Positions 45,473-58,316 are shown, counted from the first letter of the stretch. The stretch: DNA of 64,000 nucleotides from Cryptomeria japonica (GCF_030272615.1 NC_081408.1:308772450-308836449); one strand, 5' to 3'. Translations and numbers: made by a program. Notes: generated from the sequence alone by a model not told the origin.

Positions 45473-46630
45473 TTACAGTTGCCATTCATCCTCATCAAAT
45501 TTAGAGCTTTCTTGATTCTTGTCTGTGTTTTCTTCACTCTGAGCCTGCATACCTTCGTTGAATTGCATCTCAATGGTACCAGTAGGTCCAGTACATGAGT
45601 CAGTAGTCCCACTGACACTTTGGTTTGAAGTGTTTCCTAAACCTCTTCTTTCACATTTGGACCTCCATATTTTCAGTGACCTATCGTAAGGAAAAGTGTG
45701 GACATCATACCTAGATGTATAGAGCCTCAAGCAATTTTACAAATTTTTGTCTAGTTTGTTTCTTAGCTTTGATTTTAGGAACCCCAAAGCACTGAAAACT
45801 CTCTCATCTTCCACCGAACCCAATATCATGGTAAGAAATAAATAAACAAGCTTCAAATATTCTGGTATTGAATCATGCAATACTACGTTCTCACCTATAG
45901 TTTTCCAAAGCCTTGTTAATGATCCCTCTTCACGGGGGTTCTCCATTCTACCATATTGTTCCCTCATAGTGTATGCAAAACGAGATTATTTCTCTCTAAG
46001 ATGAGTTTCATCTAATATTCCATTTATAGTTACTCCATTCAATTCTTTGGATATGCAAAATTGTTTTATCAAAGTCAGTAGTTTACTTCGAAAATTAGCT
46101 ATACTGTGGAGGATCCAATATTGAGGAAACACAATAGACATGGCTTCGAGTAGGTTGTCAGGAGGGAATCTGCTTCTAATCTGTGAGGAAAGATCATAGG
46201 AAAATTTCTTCACAGAAGTAGTTACAAAATCAACAATCTTGTCGAAATCTTCCCTTGTAACTCTTGCTAGTTGCTTCCTGGGGCGCTTTCCTGGTTCCTC
46301 GGGGTCGACCATGGCATATAAGTGAATTGGTATCTCAACTCCTCGTACATTGGAACATAATTCCCCATTTGCACCGATTTGTAAAAAGTTGTCAGGATTG
46401 TTCAAATCTGTGAGTGTTTGCCAGTTAACAAATTTTTCATCAGATAGTGTTGGTGGATTTCGATAGAGATTGTCGAGGGCCATGCATGTCAACTTACGCA
46501 GTGTAGCCACTAATACTTTTGGACTAGATTTCCAACTGAGGTTTCTGACAGAGAAGGTATATTGTGAGCAAATTTGATTTTTTTTGAAAAAATGTCCGAA
46601 TTCGTCATAATTCCGATGACAATTTTCCAT
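45473..46630 (-). pseudogene. hAT-like transposase pseudogene, C-terminal 385 codons
   Basis: One frame from 46630 down to TAA at 45473, with TAA at 45986 and TAA at 45737 as the only internal stops; CAA (Gln) would restore both. The C-terminal part PEYLKLVYLFLTMILGSVED, ERVFSALGFLKSKLRNKLDK matches the hAT dimerisation motif (hydrophobic helix, S-x-x-x-ERVFS, K-x-x-LRN). Upstream are KVLVATLRKLTCMALDNLY, GVEIPIHLYAMVDPEEPGKR and VTREDFDKIVDFVTTSVKKF, which would belong to the region around the catalytic core. A Ser/Gln/Glu-rich tail ends DEDEWQL. The BED zinc finger and most of the DDE core are absent, so the gene is 5'-truncated. The ATG at 46630 lies in a duplicated non-coding-looking motif and is probably not the native start. 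Confidence 0.65.
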
Positions 46631-46722
46631 TTGGTTTTGACGAAGAAGGCATTAGCAATGAAAATTTTCTTTTTATCAAAAAAGTGCTCGAGTTCATCAT
46701 AATTCCGATGAAAATAGCCATT
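46585..46722. repeat. Two copies of a GTTCATCATAATTCCGATGA motif
   Basis: GAATTCGTCATAATTCCGATGA (46598-46619) recurs as GAGTTCATCATAATTCCGATGA (46690-46711). A related GTTCATCGGAATTCCAACGA occurs at 58328-58347. This points to a shared repeat family. Confidence 0.55.
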
Positions 46723-46739
46723 ACTTAAAAAAAAGAAGA

Positions 46740-49180
46740 GGGCAATTCATTTGTACATTGCAATCCCGCGTAGGTGTCTGTGGCGACTTCAACCCCCAAC
46801 AACATCAAACCCGCATCAAAGGAATTTGTGCATTACTTGCAATCCCATGCAGGAGGTAGATTCTTCACCTTAATTTCATGTTGCAAAAAATATACCATTC
46901 AAGAGATTCTACAACTTTTTCTTGCTTTTATACATGCTAGCTATGCCTGCATTCTTGTGGGATATTGACTGATTGTAGAAGCAACTCTTGGAGTATGAGA
47001 GATTCCTTTTTTATACAAAGATGTTAGGAAATGAGACGTGGTGGTTAATTGCCCTAGTTTTTAATGCAAATTGGTCAATCTCGTATTCATATTGATTACC
47101 CAATCTCAGGCCGGATGGCTCCTAGTCAAAGGTGTGGTTCTCTGAATGCATAATACCCTGTAAGAATCCACTCCTCGTAAAACCATAGAACTATGATTGA
47201 GGAGTGAGCGTTCAATTTTGTCGCAACAATCCGTTCCTTTCGTATATGTGTTGATTGATCTCTATTGTACGAGCTAATATATAGGGTGGTATCTGCCTCT
47301 GGCTGCTGAATCGATGGAGATCAAACCAATGCACAAGAAAAAAAATAGGAATGAATATTATTCAAGTGATTTGCAACCTTCATTAAGTGTTGTTCGGGCA
47401 AGCCTTTCTTTCTCTTGCCAGCTAGCCTAACACACTCGACCTGGAAGCCCTAGGGAGATACAATTGTGTTCGGTTCAGCACAATCCTAACCTAGAAGGGG
47501 TGGACTGAAAATCTCCAACCACACAACTTATCACTTTGTAATTAACATAAAGTTTAAAGCTAGTCTATATGACCCCCGAACCATTTTCTTACTGTCTCGA
47601 GTTACCCTAGTTTAGGGTATTGGCAGTTTTTACTAAATCTTCTCTATTTTAGGGTATTGGCAACTATCTCTCCTTTTGCATAGTTTTAGGTGGCATACAA
47701 AGTCATTGCCTTATTTGGCTTCCTTGCGGCCTCAACCTCAACGATCATCTTTTACAAACTTACTTTCTTCAATGATCTCTTCTTTATCCTTTCAAAGTTG
47801 AATTATAGCCACTTAGGAACATCTAGATTCTCATCACTTTGGATGGATGGGTTCATGGTAGTTACAACCTACTTTGGCCTTTGTTCTTCATCTTGTTTCT
47901 TGTGCACTTAAGTTAAAATTTTTTGGAGGAGTCATTTTGGGGGTGGGGGCCTAGATAGATCCTCTTTTTCTTGTTCTCCATGCTTCTTTGAATCCATATT
48001 CTAAGTTCCTTCTGACTTATATTTCTTTTTCATGAGTCAACTTATAGTTCTTAATTCAGTTATAGGCTAGTATCTTGTGTGTTGATTGTACCTCTTAGTT
48101 TGATAAGCTTTTGGGTGGAATTTAATCTCTAATTTTGAGGAAAAAATTTCCTTATAAATGTAATTTCAAAATTCATTTTGAGGGTCTAATAATTGATAAT
48201 TTAAGGTCCAAGTTTAGTAACAGTCATTAGTGTGTTTTCTTTCAAAAGGCATTTAGCAATAGGCTGTAGATTGAATACTTGTGCTTTGCTAGTATATTTT
48301 GAAGAACTAATGGAAATGAAGTTCACAGTTTGCAACGGTATTGGTAGTCTTTTTTGATTGCTTGGTATTTTTTATTTCTTTCATTTTCCTTAGTCCTGAA
48401 TTAATATTTACATTTATGAAACATCTTCTTTGTTATAATCAATTTGTACATCTTTCATGGTGATTGAGGTTAATAAGGAACATGTGAATGAATAGTAGTA
48501 GTTGTTCTAGAGCTTTCCTTGGTTTCATTTCATGTTAGATTTGGCAATTTTGGCATGATAAATTATTTACATACAAGGTTATTTCTAGATTTTGTTGATA
48601 ATGTGGATTTAGGTAATACTGATGACTCATTTTCTCATAGCCTTGTTCTATCTTTCGCAATTTATTTTAACCTTTTACCTTAGGCAGATTGAGAAATTGA
48701 CATTTCAACTTGATTAGTGACATTTTCCCCTTGAACAACTTGATTAGGAAATGATATATTCTAAAGGTAAGCTAACTTAACTCAAGGGACTAAGATGGTA
48801 TCCTACCATGAAAGTTGATAGTTCTAAGCAAAAGACTACCTAGTGATATGAAAGTTGATGCAAGATAGTAAGGACAACAAGGAAATTTATTTTGAACTTT
48901 GACAAGATTGATCTTTGGGTGGAAGTTTGAATGGATTGATAGCGAAAAGGCATGCTGATGTAGAGAATCCAATAAACTCAACCAACAAGGGAGATATTTC
49001 TCCCAACTCACCTATTCAATTAGGTGTCAACCCTTCACTTACTCACAAGACCCCTCACAAGGCCACAAGTTACTCAAAAGGATTCAATACCCCAAAACAC
49101 ACCCATACTCACCAACCCTCAGCCAACCATTGAATCACACTCAAATAGGACAAATAAACATGTCTAAGTCACAATCCAAA
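46740..49180. other. No recognisable genes
   Basis: Mixed-composition DNA with short ORFs on both strands and no domain. A repeated 'TTTAGGGTATTGGCA' pair lies at 47614-47628 and 47650-47664. Nothing else can be supported. Confidence 0.5.
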
Positions 49181-49710
49181 TCTCCAACATTCAATCACCA
49201 CCAACACCCTCAACCCTTATTCACACAAATCCTCCTTCAGCTGGGTCTTCTAATCCCCCTGGTACTCAACTCACAAAATGTACTAGATATCCAAAAACCA
49301 ATGTACTTTCGGATACTCTTACAAGAACCACTATACATATACCACCATGGGTCTTTACCCTCCCAACCACCCAAAGGTCAAAGGAAGATTCACTGCTGCA
49401 ATACTTAGTTTTTGTGACAGTATCAAGCACTTAGGATAGTCACTCCTTTTATGAAAGTATCAAGATCAGATCGATACTGGACTGGGTAATAACGGAACCG
49501 TCAACAATGTATTTCTCATCTCAAATAATAAAGAGAATATAGTGCTGCATCTATGAAGAACAAAATGTTGGAAAAGACTATTTCCACCTACTTGGCCGCC
49601 AGAGTGGTTTTTGAGGTGTATTCAAAGCTTTTACTCCTTTTGTTGCATTTTCACTTGAAATATGGTTGAATTGGCTTTGTAAGCTCCTAGATACTTGGTA
49701 CATGTTCTAA
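49180..49710 (+). pseudogene. Possible coding remnant, Ser/Pro/Thr-rich then hydrophobic; unknown
   Basis: One frame reads QSPPTPSTLIHTNPPSAGSS, CTRYPKTNVLSDTLTRTTIH, TTQRSKEDSLLQYLVFVTVS, YESIKIRSILDWVITEPS and FKAFTPFVAFSLEIWLNWLC, broken by TAG, TAG, TGA and TAA where Gln, Arg or Trp would fit. No family recognised. An overlapping frame is open for 92 codons, so this is tentative. Confidence 0.3.
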
Positions 49711-51516
49711 TCGAGTTAAAAGAGTCTCAAGACTACCCTATAGTCATGCTCTACCTTATCCAGCTACTCAATTAGCTTCCCAAACTTATAGGACATATGG
49801 TTTTATTCCTTACTTTGAGCTGAAATTGTCTTGGGTTAGATATAACTAAAATAAGCCATTCCTTCAACTACTTCAAAAATCGTCAAAAAGACTTCATACT
49901 ACTATCTACATGTGTTTCTATCCTTAAGAAGTCTAATTTATGCAAGTGAAAAAACACCTAAGAGGTCATAGCTACTCCTTTTGACTTGGTAATATTCATG
50001 GTTTTTCTTTGTCTATTTAACTTCATTCCTTGCATCTTACCCACTATCTTGTAGCATACTTTGTTTTCTTTTTTAGTGAATTGCATTTAGTGAATTGTTG
50101 TGCATCTTTAAAATCATCTGACAACTTCAGGAAATGGTTTTCTTTCTTTATTACTTGACTATATCATTTAATATGCATGGATGGTATTATCATTTAATTT
50201 TCAAGATGGACCTTATATGGATGGTCCTTGCACCTTTTCAAATTGAACTTTTGCAAAAGTCCAAATTTGGAGAGGAAATTCCTACTATTTGCGAATCCAC
50301 CATTCATCTTTCAAATTTTAGGTCGAATTTCCATGAATAAGGGTTCCCAAGACCCTAGTCATATAAAAATGAGCCATGAGGAACATCAGGAATAAGGGAA
50401 TGAACCAAATCTATGGAAACATTGTCAAACCTAAGTACAATTAGGCATAAATAAGGCACAACCACTTAAATTGAGTCCAAACTTAGTGTATATTTTTAAA
50501 GAGATACAACTTATGATGCAATATTTAGCCCCCTCTTAGCAAGAGTATGAAATTATGCTCATTTACTCTTTGGAAAATATGGAGAAACCAAATATTCTTT
50601 CACCAAGATATTGAAAAGTCAAGATGTCTACAAGTTTGGAAAGGTGGTAGCTCCCAAGACTTATGATATTGTCAATCTACAATATTGAGATAAAAAGGAA
50701 GTACAAAGTGAGTAATATGAGTAACATTGGTGACACACATGGAGCATGCAAAACACAAAGTTAAGACATTTAGAACTAGTAAGATTCATATATTCTCACT
50801 AGGAACCATATCAAAAAGACAAGGCATAGATCTAGGACTAGTAAGATCCTTAGATAGTTACTAGGAGTCATGTCAGAGACACATAAAAGCATGATACCCA
50901 AGTTAGTAAGATCCTCTAATACTTAGTCATAGATCGCATTCTAACAAAAAAATAGAGACCTAATTGTGAAAGTTTGAGGTCCATTGGGAAAAAATTTATC
51001 ATATTGCCATGACAACTTTTGCATTTCTTGTATAAACTTCTTAAAAATATGGTTGGAAAGTTAGTTTATGGTGGTTTGAGGTTGTAACACACTTGGATGG
51101 GAATAAATAGGCCTTTGGCATGCCATCCAAGAGTTTTGCTTAATGAAATTGAGGGTTTATGTGCATTTTTTCATGCTATGTATCATATCATGCTTGATGA
51201 TAGACCTTTTTTCATGCTATGTATTATATCAGGGAAGAATTTGGTGGGAAGACCAAGCGATTGGTATTTTGAAGTGGTTGATGATAGAGAGAGGGGTGAG
51301 GGGACCCTATGCAACCTTCAGAAGGGTTTGTTGATCAAAACCAAATGAAATAGATTAAATTTCTATGACTGTCCTAAGGGTATTTGATTGTCACAGTCAA
51401 ATTGATGCAGAATTGGTAGAGGTATGGTGGTATAAGACAATGCCCAAACAGGTATAGATTAATTTGTAAAATATAAGGGAAATACAAGGCAGGAAATGAT
51501 AGATCCCCTTAAGTCT
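49711..51516. other. No recognisable genes
   Basis: AT-rich, short ORFs only. A partial duplication 'tttcatgctatgta-t-atatca' occurs at 51169-51188 and 51210-51230. Confidence 0.5.
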
Positions 51517-51678
51517 ACAAACACCCCAAATGGTTCAAATGGGCCAATTATGAAACAAGACCTTCCCAAATGAAAATGATGGTTTAGAAGGTGTAATACA
51601 AACACCCCAAATGGTTCAAATGGGCCAATTATGAAACAAGACCTTCCCAAATGAAAATGATGGTTTAGAAGGTGTAAT
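51517..51678. repeat. Perfect 81-bp tandem duplication
   Basis: ACAAACACCCCAAATGG... to AAGGTGTAAT is present twice head to tail (51517-51597, 51598-51678) with no difference seen by eye, implying a very recent duplication (or assembly artefact) in otherwise diverged DNA. Confidence 0.9.
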
Positions 51679-51679
51679 T

Positions 51680-53640
51680 AAGTCTATTATGAAAGGTTGA
51701 AACTAGTTTTGGCCTTCTGTTCAATACCCAAATGCCCAAACCCCAATTTCCTCCTACTAGCCCTAGAGCCCCTATTAGCCCCACATTGAGAGAAATTTAA
51801 TGATAAATCTACAAACTTCCAAGACACAAGACAAATAAAATATATTTTGGGATACCCTTTTTTCTTTTTTATAACATACTCAGAGCATTTAGCAAGTTAT
51901 TTTGGAAAGTATATGTTGTTTTTAGACTGTCCTTCATTTTCAAGCAACTAGAATAGTGGATTAACAAAGAAACTACAAGAAATATTATTTATGGGTACTT
52001 ATAAAATTAAAAAATTCTTTCTAAATATCAAATGATGAAGGAATACACAATCAATTTCAGTTTGTGAGGCCTCTAACCCCAAAAGCCCCAAATTTTCATA
52101 AAAAAGCCCTAAAATCTAGGGTTTCTCCAATCTCCCACGTCCACTCACTCCTGGATCAAATTGGTTGTTGATTCACCTTTAGATAGGTGTTTTAACAATT
52201 TACAAATCATAAAAAATACCCATCATTTAGGTATATCTCTCCAACCTTCACCCTATCGAGCCTCTTCACTAGGCTTCTCACTCCTTCAAATGGTGATCAC
52301 CTGCATTAAATCCCTCAATTGCACATTTTAGTTGTTATAATGTATTATAAATATTATAAAATAGTAATCCCATGATAAATGAGGTTCAACATTCATGGAA
52401 TGACCCCATGATTGAATTTTGTCAAAGCTACCAAAGGAAAATACTCAAAAAGTTATGACAGTCAGCCCTATAACAGAATTTTAGAATGAATAATGAACTC
52501 AAATCATCCACAGAGGTGTATAATGTTGGTAAAAGTTCTTTAAAATGTTAGGTCATGAAAAAATTTAAAGTAAACCTTCACAAAGAATAGAAAATATGAG
52601 AAATTAATCCAAAATTTTGAATTTTCATTGAGTTTCTACAACAGTCCGTACTCCTTGGCATTCAATCTGCCTTACAAAGCATGTCTATGGATTTAAATAG
52701 CCTCTCCAAGTTTTTTAAACCACCATATGGTTGGTTACAAAGTTTATTTAACACTAAAACAATTAAAACTTACTTTTCCCTCCTAATTCTTCCTAATCGT
52801 TGGAACTTGAAAACTTGAATTTTACATATTTTGCAAATGCTTGACAACTTTTTGAATAAAACCTATAATTATTGGATTTTCATTCTTATTGGCATATTTG
52901 ATGAATATAAACCCTCATAAATCCATTTTTGGGTGTTTTGACCCAATATCCAACATTTGACAACATTTTACAACTTTCAGGACAATTTGACAACTTTTGC
53001 ATTTTTTTAGTTTCAAAAGCCATTATTGGCTTTAGAATCTCATTATTGATTTTATTGAATTTTTTTGATGTTGGACACTCCTCCTTGGTCTCAAAGGTCT
53101 TCAAATTTGAATTTGTTTGCCTTGGTGCACCTGCACCACAAATACCTTGTTGTAGAGTCAAAGGGTGGAAAAAGAATAAGCATTTTATTTACCATCCTAA
53201 TAGACCATCCATCATAACAATTATTACCAATATTGATGTGTGCGTTGCAAACAAAGTTCTAGAGGAAGGCTCTTTCTATTGTAATACCAAGTGAGTGTTC
53301 ATAGACCTTCTGTAGGGTCTTCCCATTCGACATCTCCAATGAAATAAAGGCTACAAAAAAATATTAATTTGTTGAAGAAGTAATAATAGACTATAAAGTA
53401 TAATAAATGTTTCATTGGCCCTATGACCTACAATCTAGATGTTTGAGGTCTGAATCTCTCGGCTGGCCACTTGGCATTGACGCGTCCCCACTGAATAAGA
53501 ATGAACTCAACAGTGCAAACATATATAGATAAATTCAGAATAATATTATAACACTTAAAAAATATGACCACTCACCTTTAGGTCACTAGCAGTCGCCAAT
53601 GCAGTCAACAACAATGATTTTCCTTGGTCTAAAACTTCGC
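51680..53640. other. No recognisable genes
   Basis: AT-rich. 52925-53010 repeats the phrase 'tttgacaac/ttttacaactt' several times. No domain-bearing ORF on either strand. Confidence 0.5.
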
Positions 53641-53729
53641 TATTGATTTGAATTCAGAGCCTAGATTAACCCACCAGATTGTGTAGAGATAGATATGATC
53701 TTTGAATGTATTTATACCAATCCTTATAT

Positions 53730-54195
53730 GGCGAATTCCACAAGAATTTTATATGGTATACAAATATTTGGCGAATCCTGCTTAACTATAACACGACTTA
53801 TGTAATTTTTGAGGCGATTATGGGTCATCCAAATAATTGGTAAATACAATATAGTTGGCAAAAATTAGGGTGAATGGAGACACGTGTCGACAAAGTGGCA
53901 AGTGAATTGGGTCCTCCTGGTAACAAATCTTCATATGCCTATAGGCGAATTATGGTCATCTATTAAGGCAACCTCGAAGAGTGGAGGCGAAAAAATTAAA
54001 TTTACCGTGTGTCCACCGTATATTGCATTGGCCAAATCCTCGCATAAAAACATTTAATTACATAAAACATATTGTGATCGAGCCATGAATTTGACAGAAA
54101 TTGATAATGTTCTGGTGACATGGCCACCCCTAGTCGGTACAAAATATTTGCCATTTCCCAGGTTGCCGACATTGGCAAATATTCGCCACTAAAGT
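53730..54195. repeat. GGCGAA-motif region ending in TTGGCAAATATTCGCCACT
   Basis: ggcgaatt, ggcgaatc, ggcgatta, ggcgaatta and ggcgaaaa recur at 53738, 53770, 53813, 53943 and 53987. The inverse form ATTCGCCACT closes the block at 54184-54193. Similar words fill 28840-29230. This could be subterminal repeats of a TIR element family; ends are undefined. Confidence 0.4.
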
Positions 54196-55250
54196 AATCT
54201 TTTATTTGGAGAATGGATCAGACATGTATAATATAAATATATATTTATAATAGAAAGAATACATACGCATGTATTTGATCAGAGTTTTTGTGTATGCATT
54301 TGCTTCTTTCTTTTAGTGCATTAATGTCCTAATTGTTCATAATGAATTGAATTTTTAAGTCTTATCAAATTAATGCATGAAGAAAACATGAATTATATTA
54401 GTGATCAATATTTAAAATAAAAACTTACTTATATGCAAAGAACAAGGGTTGCCATTCACTAATACAATAAGTAGTGAAAGGGAGAGAATACCTGCCCCAG
54501 TCGAGAGACCACTTAAAGCTACGCAATTCGGATCTTAGCCTTAGCATGTTTTCTCTTAAAAAGGAAAACATACTGCAAGAGGGGTGAGGGGATAACATTT
54601 CCGCTATTTTGAATAATATTCATCTTTGCTAACACTTATATCAATGCTTGTTGTAAACTTGCAACATTCACTGCTTTCCACCCAACAAAGGACAAAATGC
54701 GTGCACGATGCACTTAAGGAATACAAGTATTATGCATGACCATCCCCAAAAGGATTAGGAAAATACACAATAGTTCTTCTTGGAATAACGATAATAACTA
54801 CCTACCTATCTCTAACCCACAATTATTACAAGCTAAACAAACCCATTAACTAGTTTTGGAAATAACTCCGTTTTCATACTAGTCCTTTTGACCTTTCACG
54901 ACTTTGAGGCCACAATAGGAAAGGAAGGTATATCAAGTATCCTTTTTGATTAATTTTCTCACACACATTAGGAATTATAATATAGATACACTTGGAAGAA
55001 GTATTTCCTAGCGAAAAGGTGGATGAATTTACATCCAGAGGACCACTTTGATGCTTGGAGGAGGGCGTGAATCAAGACAATTGACCAACCTCTCATTGTG
55101 AAAGATATCTGATTGGACACCCACATGAGCATGAAGGAGATCGTGTGCTTGATCTACAACATGGGTCATGACTTCCGTTGGTTTTCTTTATCTTAGGAGC
55201 TAGGCTTGAGGGTTTTCTGGGCAATGTTGTCTTGAGATTACCCGTGCAAG
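54196..55250. other. No recognisable genes
   Basis: AT-rich with no supported coding. The last part grades into the - strand pseudogene region. Confidence 0.5.
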
Positions 55251-55251
55251 T

Positions 55252-55325
55252 TTGAGGGATCTCTCATTTTTCGGGAGTCTACTAATCTTGAGGGATCTCT
55301 CATTTTTTCGGGAGTCTACTAATCT
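55252..55325. repeat. Tandem duplication, about 36 bp
   Basis: TTGAGGGATCTCTCATTTTT-CGGGAGTCTACTAATC occurs twice in succession (55252-55287, 55288-55324), differing by one T. Confidence 0.9.
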
Positions 55326-56335
55326 CCGAGTGATAAGAAAAAATTTTCTACTTCATCCTAGAAATAGGCGTCATTCGCTTTGTTTGCTCCATGACTCCGA
55401 GTTCGTGCTTTTCTTTCTATTTCTTGATGTCCTTCACTGCTTTCAAATAGTGCTTTCTTATTCTCTTAGGAAAATATTTCCTTTGGATTTGGAGAGTCAA
55501 GGCCTTATTCTAACTCATCTTTTGTCACGTTCAAGCCTCTGCAATGAAAAGCTCCAATATAGTATTTAACTACAAATCCATTTCATTATGTTCATGAGAC
55601 CAACTTGAACTCCAAACCATTGGTTCGTCTTTGAAGAGAATAGTTTCGGGGTGATAAACATGAGTAGGTAGAATCCTTTCCAAGAATAGAAGATATGATC
55701 AATCTTCAACATTATTTAATAGTTTAAAAGCATAAATCGGCTCCTTGTAGTACAGGGAAAACTTCAGACCTCCCTTAATCATTGCTCGAGAAGCCAAGAT
55801 TAATATCTTTCTTTTCCTTTGACTCTCCTCCCTTTGCTTCTGTATTCGATAATGGTATATGAGAAACCTATGGTATTGTATTCTTTCGATCTCAATGACC
55901 TCCAACTGACTTTGAAAATAATATATCATCTACCCGACTTTTGGATGATTGGGTTCCTCAAACCTTGGCATTGCAAACGGGTCTTTAACTAGGAACATTT
56001 GCAAGGATTTGAAGAGATAGCCATACATTATGTCGTTCTTCAAAAAACTCCAATAGAAAGTCACTAAGTGCTGATGAAAAATTCTTGAAAGTTGAAAACT
56101 AGAGAACTCATTGAATTCTTCAGAGTTTTAAAATCACTCGTCCCATTAGGCGTGCTAGAAAATATTGATGATCTCTTAGAGATCAAAGCCTAAATAAGGG
56201 TAGTCAAGAAGCTTTATAGGTGTGGGACCTAGTGTTACCTATGAAACAACCTCTAGGATTTTAGAAGTCATCTCTTCATTCTTCTTGGGGTTTGGAAAAG
56301 GTGAGAGAGGAACTCAAAATACCCAAACCAAGGTA
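55325..56335 (-). pseudogene. Hidden degenerate protein-coding sequence, about 330 codons, family unknown
   Basis: A single frame runs from about 56335 down to about 55325 with no frameshift, only TAG, TAA and TGA codons. Segments: FPNPKKNEEMTSKILEVVS, VTLGPTPIKLLDYPYLGFD, NSEEFNEFSSFQLSRIFHQH, LVTFYWSFLKNDIMYGYLFK, DPFAMPRFEEPNHPKVG, MIYYFQSQLEVIEIERIQYH, the basic RIQKQREESQRKRKILILAS, YYKEPIYAFKLLNNVED, ERILPTHVYHPETILFKDEP, MVWSSSWSHEHNEMDL, LQIQRKYFPKRIRKHYLKAV. The 77 codons at 55929-55699 are open. Likely a silenced element gene; no domain recognised. Confidence 0.55.
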
Positions 56336-56344
56336 ATTGTTCAA

Positions 56345-56548
56345 TGTGATAGACTTATAAAGCACTGAGGGGCGGGGGGAGGCGAGAGCGGGGTTAATCA
56401 CTGATAGCAAAAATAATAACACTTTAAACCTAGACCGGTAAAAATAATTAACCAGTTTACGTAAGACTTTGCATGCAATCCAAAGTGTTATAACAACATT
56501 CACATTAAGTAAAACATTCACCATAACACAAGTGTTTATATGTGGAAA
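56345..56548 (-). repeat. Truncated copia-type LTR edge
   Basis: TGTGATAGACTT...CACTGAGGGG then a G-rich run, a CGGTAAAAATAATTAACC segment and GTGTTTATATGTGGAAAA, matching in order the LTR edge at 36679-36910 (AACTAAGAGGG, ACCGGTAA, ATTTGTATGTGGAAAC). Cut off at 56548 where TGTCACAACCC begins. Confidence 0.5.
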
Positions 56549-57290
56549 ATGTCACAACCCTCCTTTATCACTTTTTGATTTGATGCAATTCTATTATGTT
56601 TTTTGGTTAAGCTATTAAAAATGATTGAATAAATGTTATAAAAGAATAAAAATAATAATAAACACACACACACACACTTGGAGAGTATAATTCAAAGGCA
56701 TTATTTTTATTTTTATTTATTTTTTTCCCACTCCCAATTTTGGCACATGTTGTAGGAGGAATTAGAAGCTTCTAGAGGAATCTCCACCACCTTGCATGTA
56801 ACTCCCTCACTAAGTTTTTAATCAATTTGCATGAGTCCAATATTGGAAAAGAATCTCTTTTTTAATTAAATTCTCTAGATAGTGGAATTGAGGGATTTTT
56901 CTTATAAAATTGTATGCAAGTTTCAAAGAAGGGAGTTGAGTATGTTTTGAAGAAAATTTCTTTAGTTTTTGGTAGTAGGATCTTCTTTGGTAGTCTCATT
57001 TTCGTTGCAGGATTTTTAAGTTATTGTTTGAAAGATTTCTCTCAAGTGGCAAGGAAGGATCTAAGAAGGACAGCTAGAAGGTTGGAGAGGATTCAACATC
57101 GAACCTCGATAAGACAAGTTCTCTTCTTGTTATTTCACATTCCCATATGAGAAAATGGTATTATCCAAAATATAGCTTCTATATCTTCCTTTATAACATT
57201 TTCTTTTGTGGTAAATCCTTCTTTAGGGATAATATTGAAAAGATAGCTTATTTATTTGTTTAATTTCTTTTCCTTAGAGAAGAAATATCA
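56549..57290. repeat. LTR-like start TGTCACAACCCTCC; right end not found
   Basis: TGTCACAACCC is a common start of plant gypsy-type LTRs and coincides exactly with the truncation of the neighbouring copia LTR. A (CA)8 tract lies at about 56664-56680. No complementary GGGTTGTGACA end or TSD was found. A 78-codon basic ORF (56914-57150) has no recognisable domain. Confidence 0.35.
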
Positions 57291-57365
57291 GATCTTGCTT
57301 GCATGTGAAAGATAGCTTTATTATTTGTTTAATTTTCTTTAGAAAATATCAGTTCTTGCTTTTCT
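57245..57365. repeat. Imperfect tandem duplication, about 70 bp
   Basis: 'gatagctta-tttatttgtttaattt-cttt...gaaatatcag-tcttgctt' is present at 57241-57300 and again at 57311-57362. Confidence 0.75.
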
Positions 57366-57639
57366 TCTCTCAAATTCATTACTGGATTGGAAATTTAAAA
57401 TGTAATTCTTTTCTTACATTAAAATCTTATTTCCCTACGAACAAAAAATGCTTGATAATAAGATATAAATCTCTCTGTGAATAATCCTCTGTGTTATCCA
57501 TTCCTGTGAATAAATCCTTATTCTCATTTGTTTACATTAATATTTTTATTTCATATATATCTGGTTATATATCTCTCTCTGTGAATATTAGTTGAAATTA
57601 AGGTATAAATCTCTCTATGAATATTAAATTTCTGATTAT

Positions 57640-57985
57640 GCGAAATCAATTCAAAGTATTTACCCATCTCTGTGATAATCTAATTATTTGTTTTATTTGC
57701 TGAAGCAAATCTCTCTATTTTCTTTTCTTGTGAAATCAATTTCTAATTACCTGTTTTATTTGCTGAAGCAAATCTCTCTATTTTCTTTTCCTTGAAATCA
57801 ATTTCTAATTATCTGTTTTATTTGCTGAAGCAAATCTCTCTATTTTCTTTTCTTGTGAAATCAATTTCTAATTATCTATTTTATTTGCTGAAGCAAATCT
57901 CTCTATTTTCATTTCCTGTGAAATCAATTTAAAACAATTTCTGTGATAACTTAATTATCTATTTTAATTCTGAAGCATATCTCTC
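57640..57985. repeat. Minisatellite, five units of 62-63 bp (last longer)
   Basis: The word TGAAGCAAATCTCTCTATTT starts at 57701, 57764, 57826, 57889 and, diverged, 57971. Each unit contains the dyad TTTGCTGAAGCAAA followed by a pyrimidine-rich stretch and GAAATCAATTTCTAATTA. Earlier degenerate units (57465-57640) share CTCTCTGTGAATA. Confidence 0.9.
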
Positions 57986-58054
57986 TATTTCATTTCATTC
58001 CTGTGAAATTCTTGTTCTTATTTTCATATACCATTAAAATCTGGAAATGTAAAC

Positions 58055-58058
<4 letters not shown>

Positions 58059-58085
<27 letters not shown>
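58059..58085. repeat. (TG)n microsatellite
   Basis: About 27 bp of TG repeat. Confidence 0.97.
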
Positions 58086-58316
58086 ATTAAATTTATTTCA
58101 TATGAAAATGAATATTAAATACTGCAAACGATTTCAATATAAAAATCATGTCCTTCAGAATTTATTCCAAATGGGTATCGGGCAGCATGCAGGGTAGTGG
58201 AGGTGGTTATGGTAACCGTCAGGGAAGTGGTACCCTCCACTTCCCCTCACTAATACATTTGGGGTCAAATTCCGACGGACAAGGAACATTGTATGAAAAT
58301 TTGATTTTTTTTTTTT

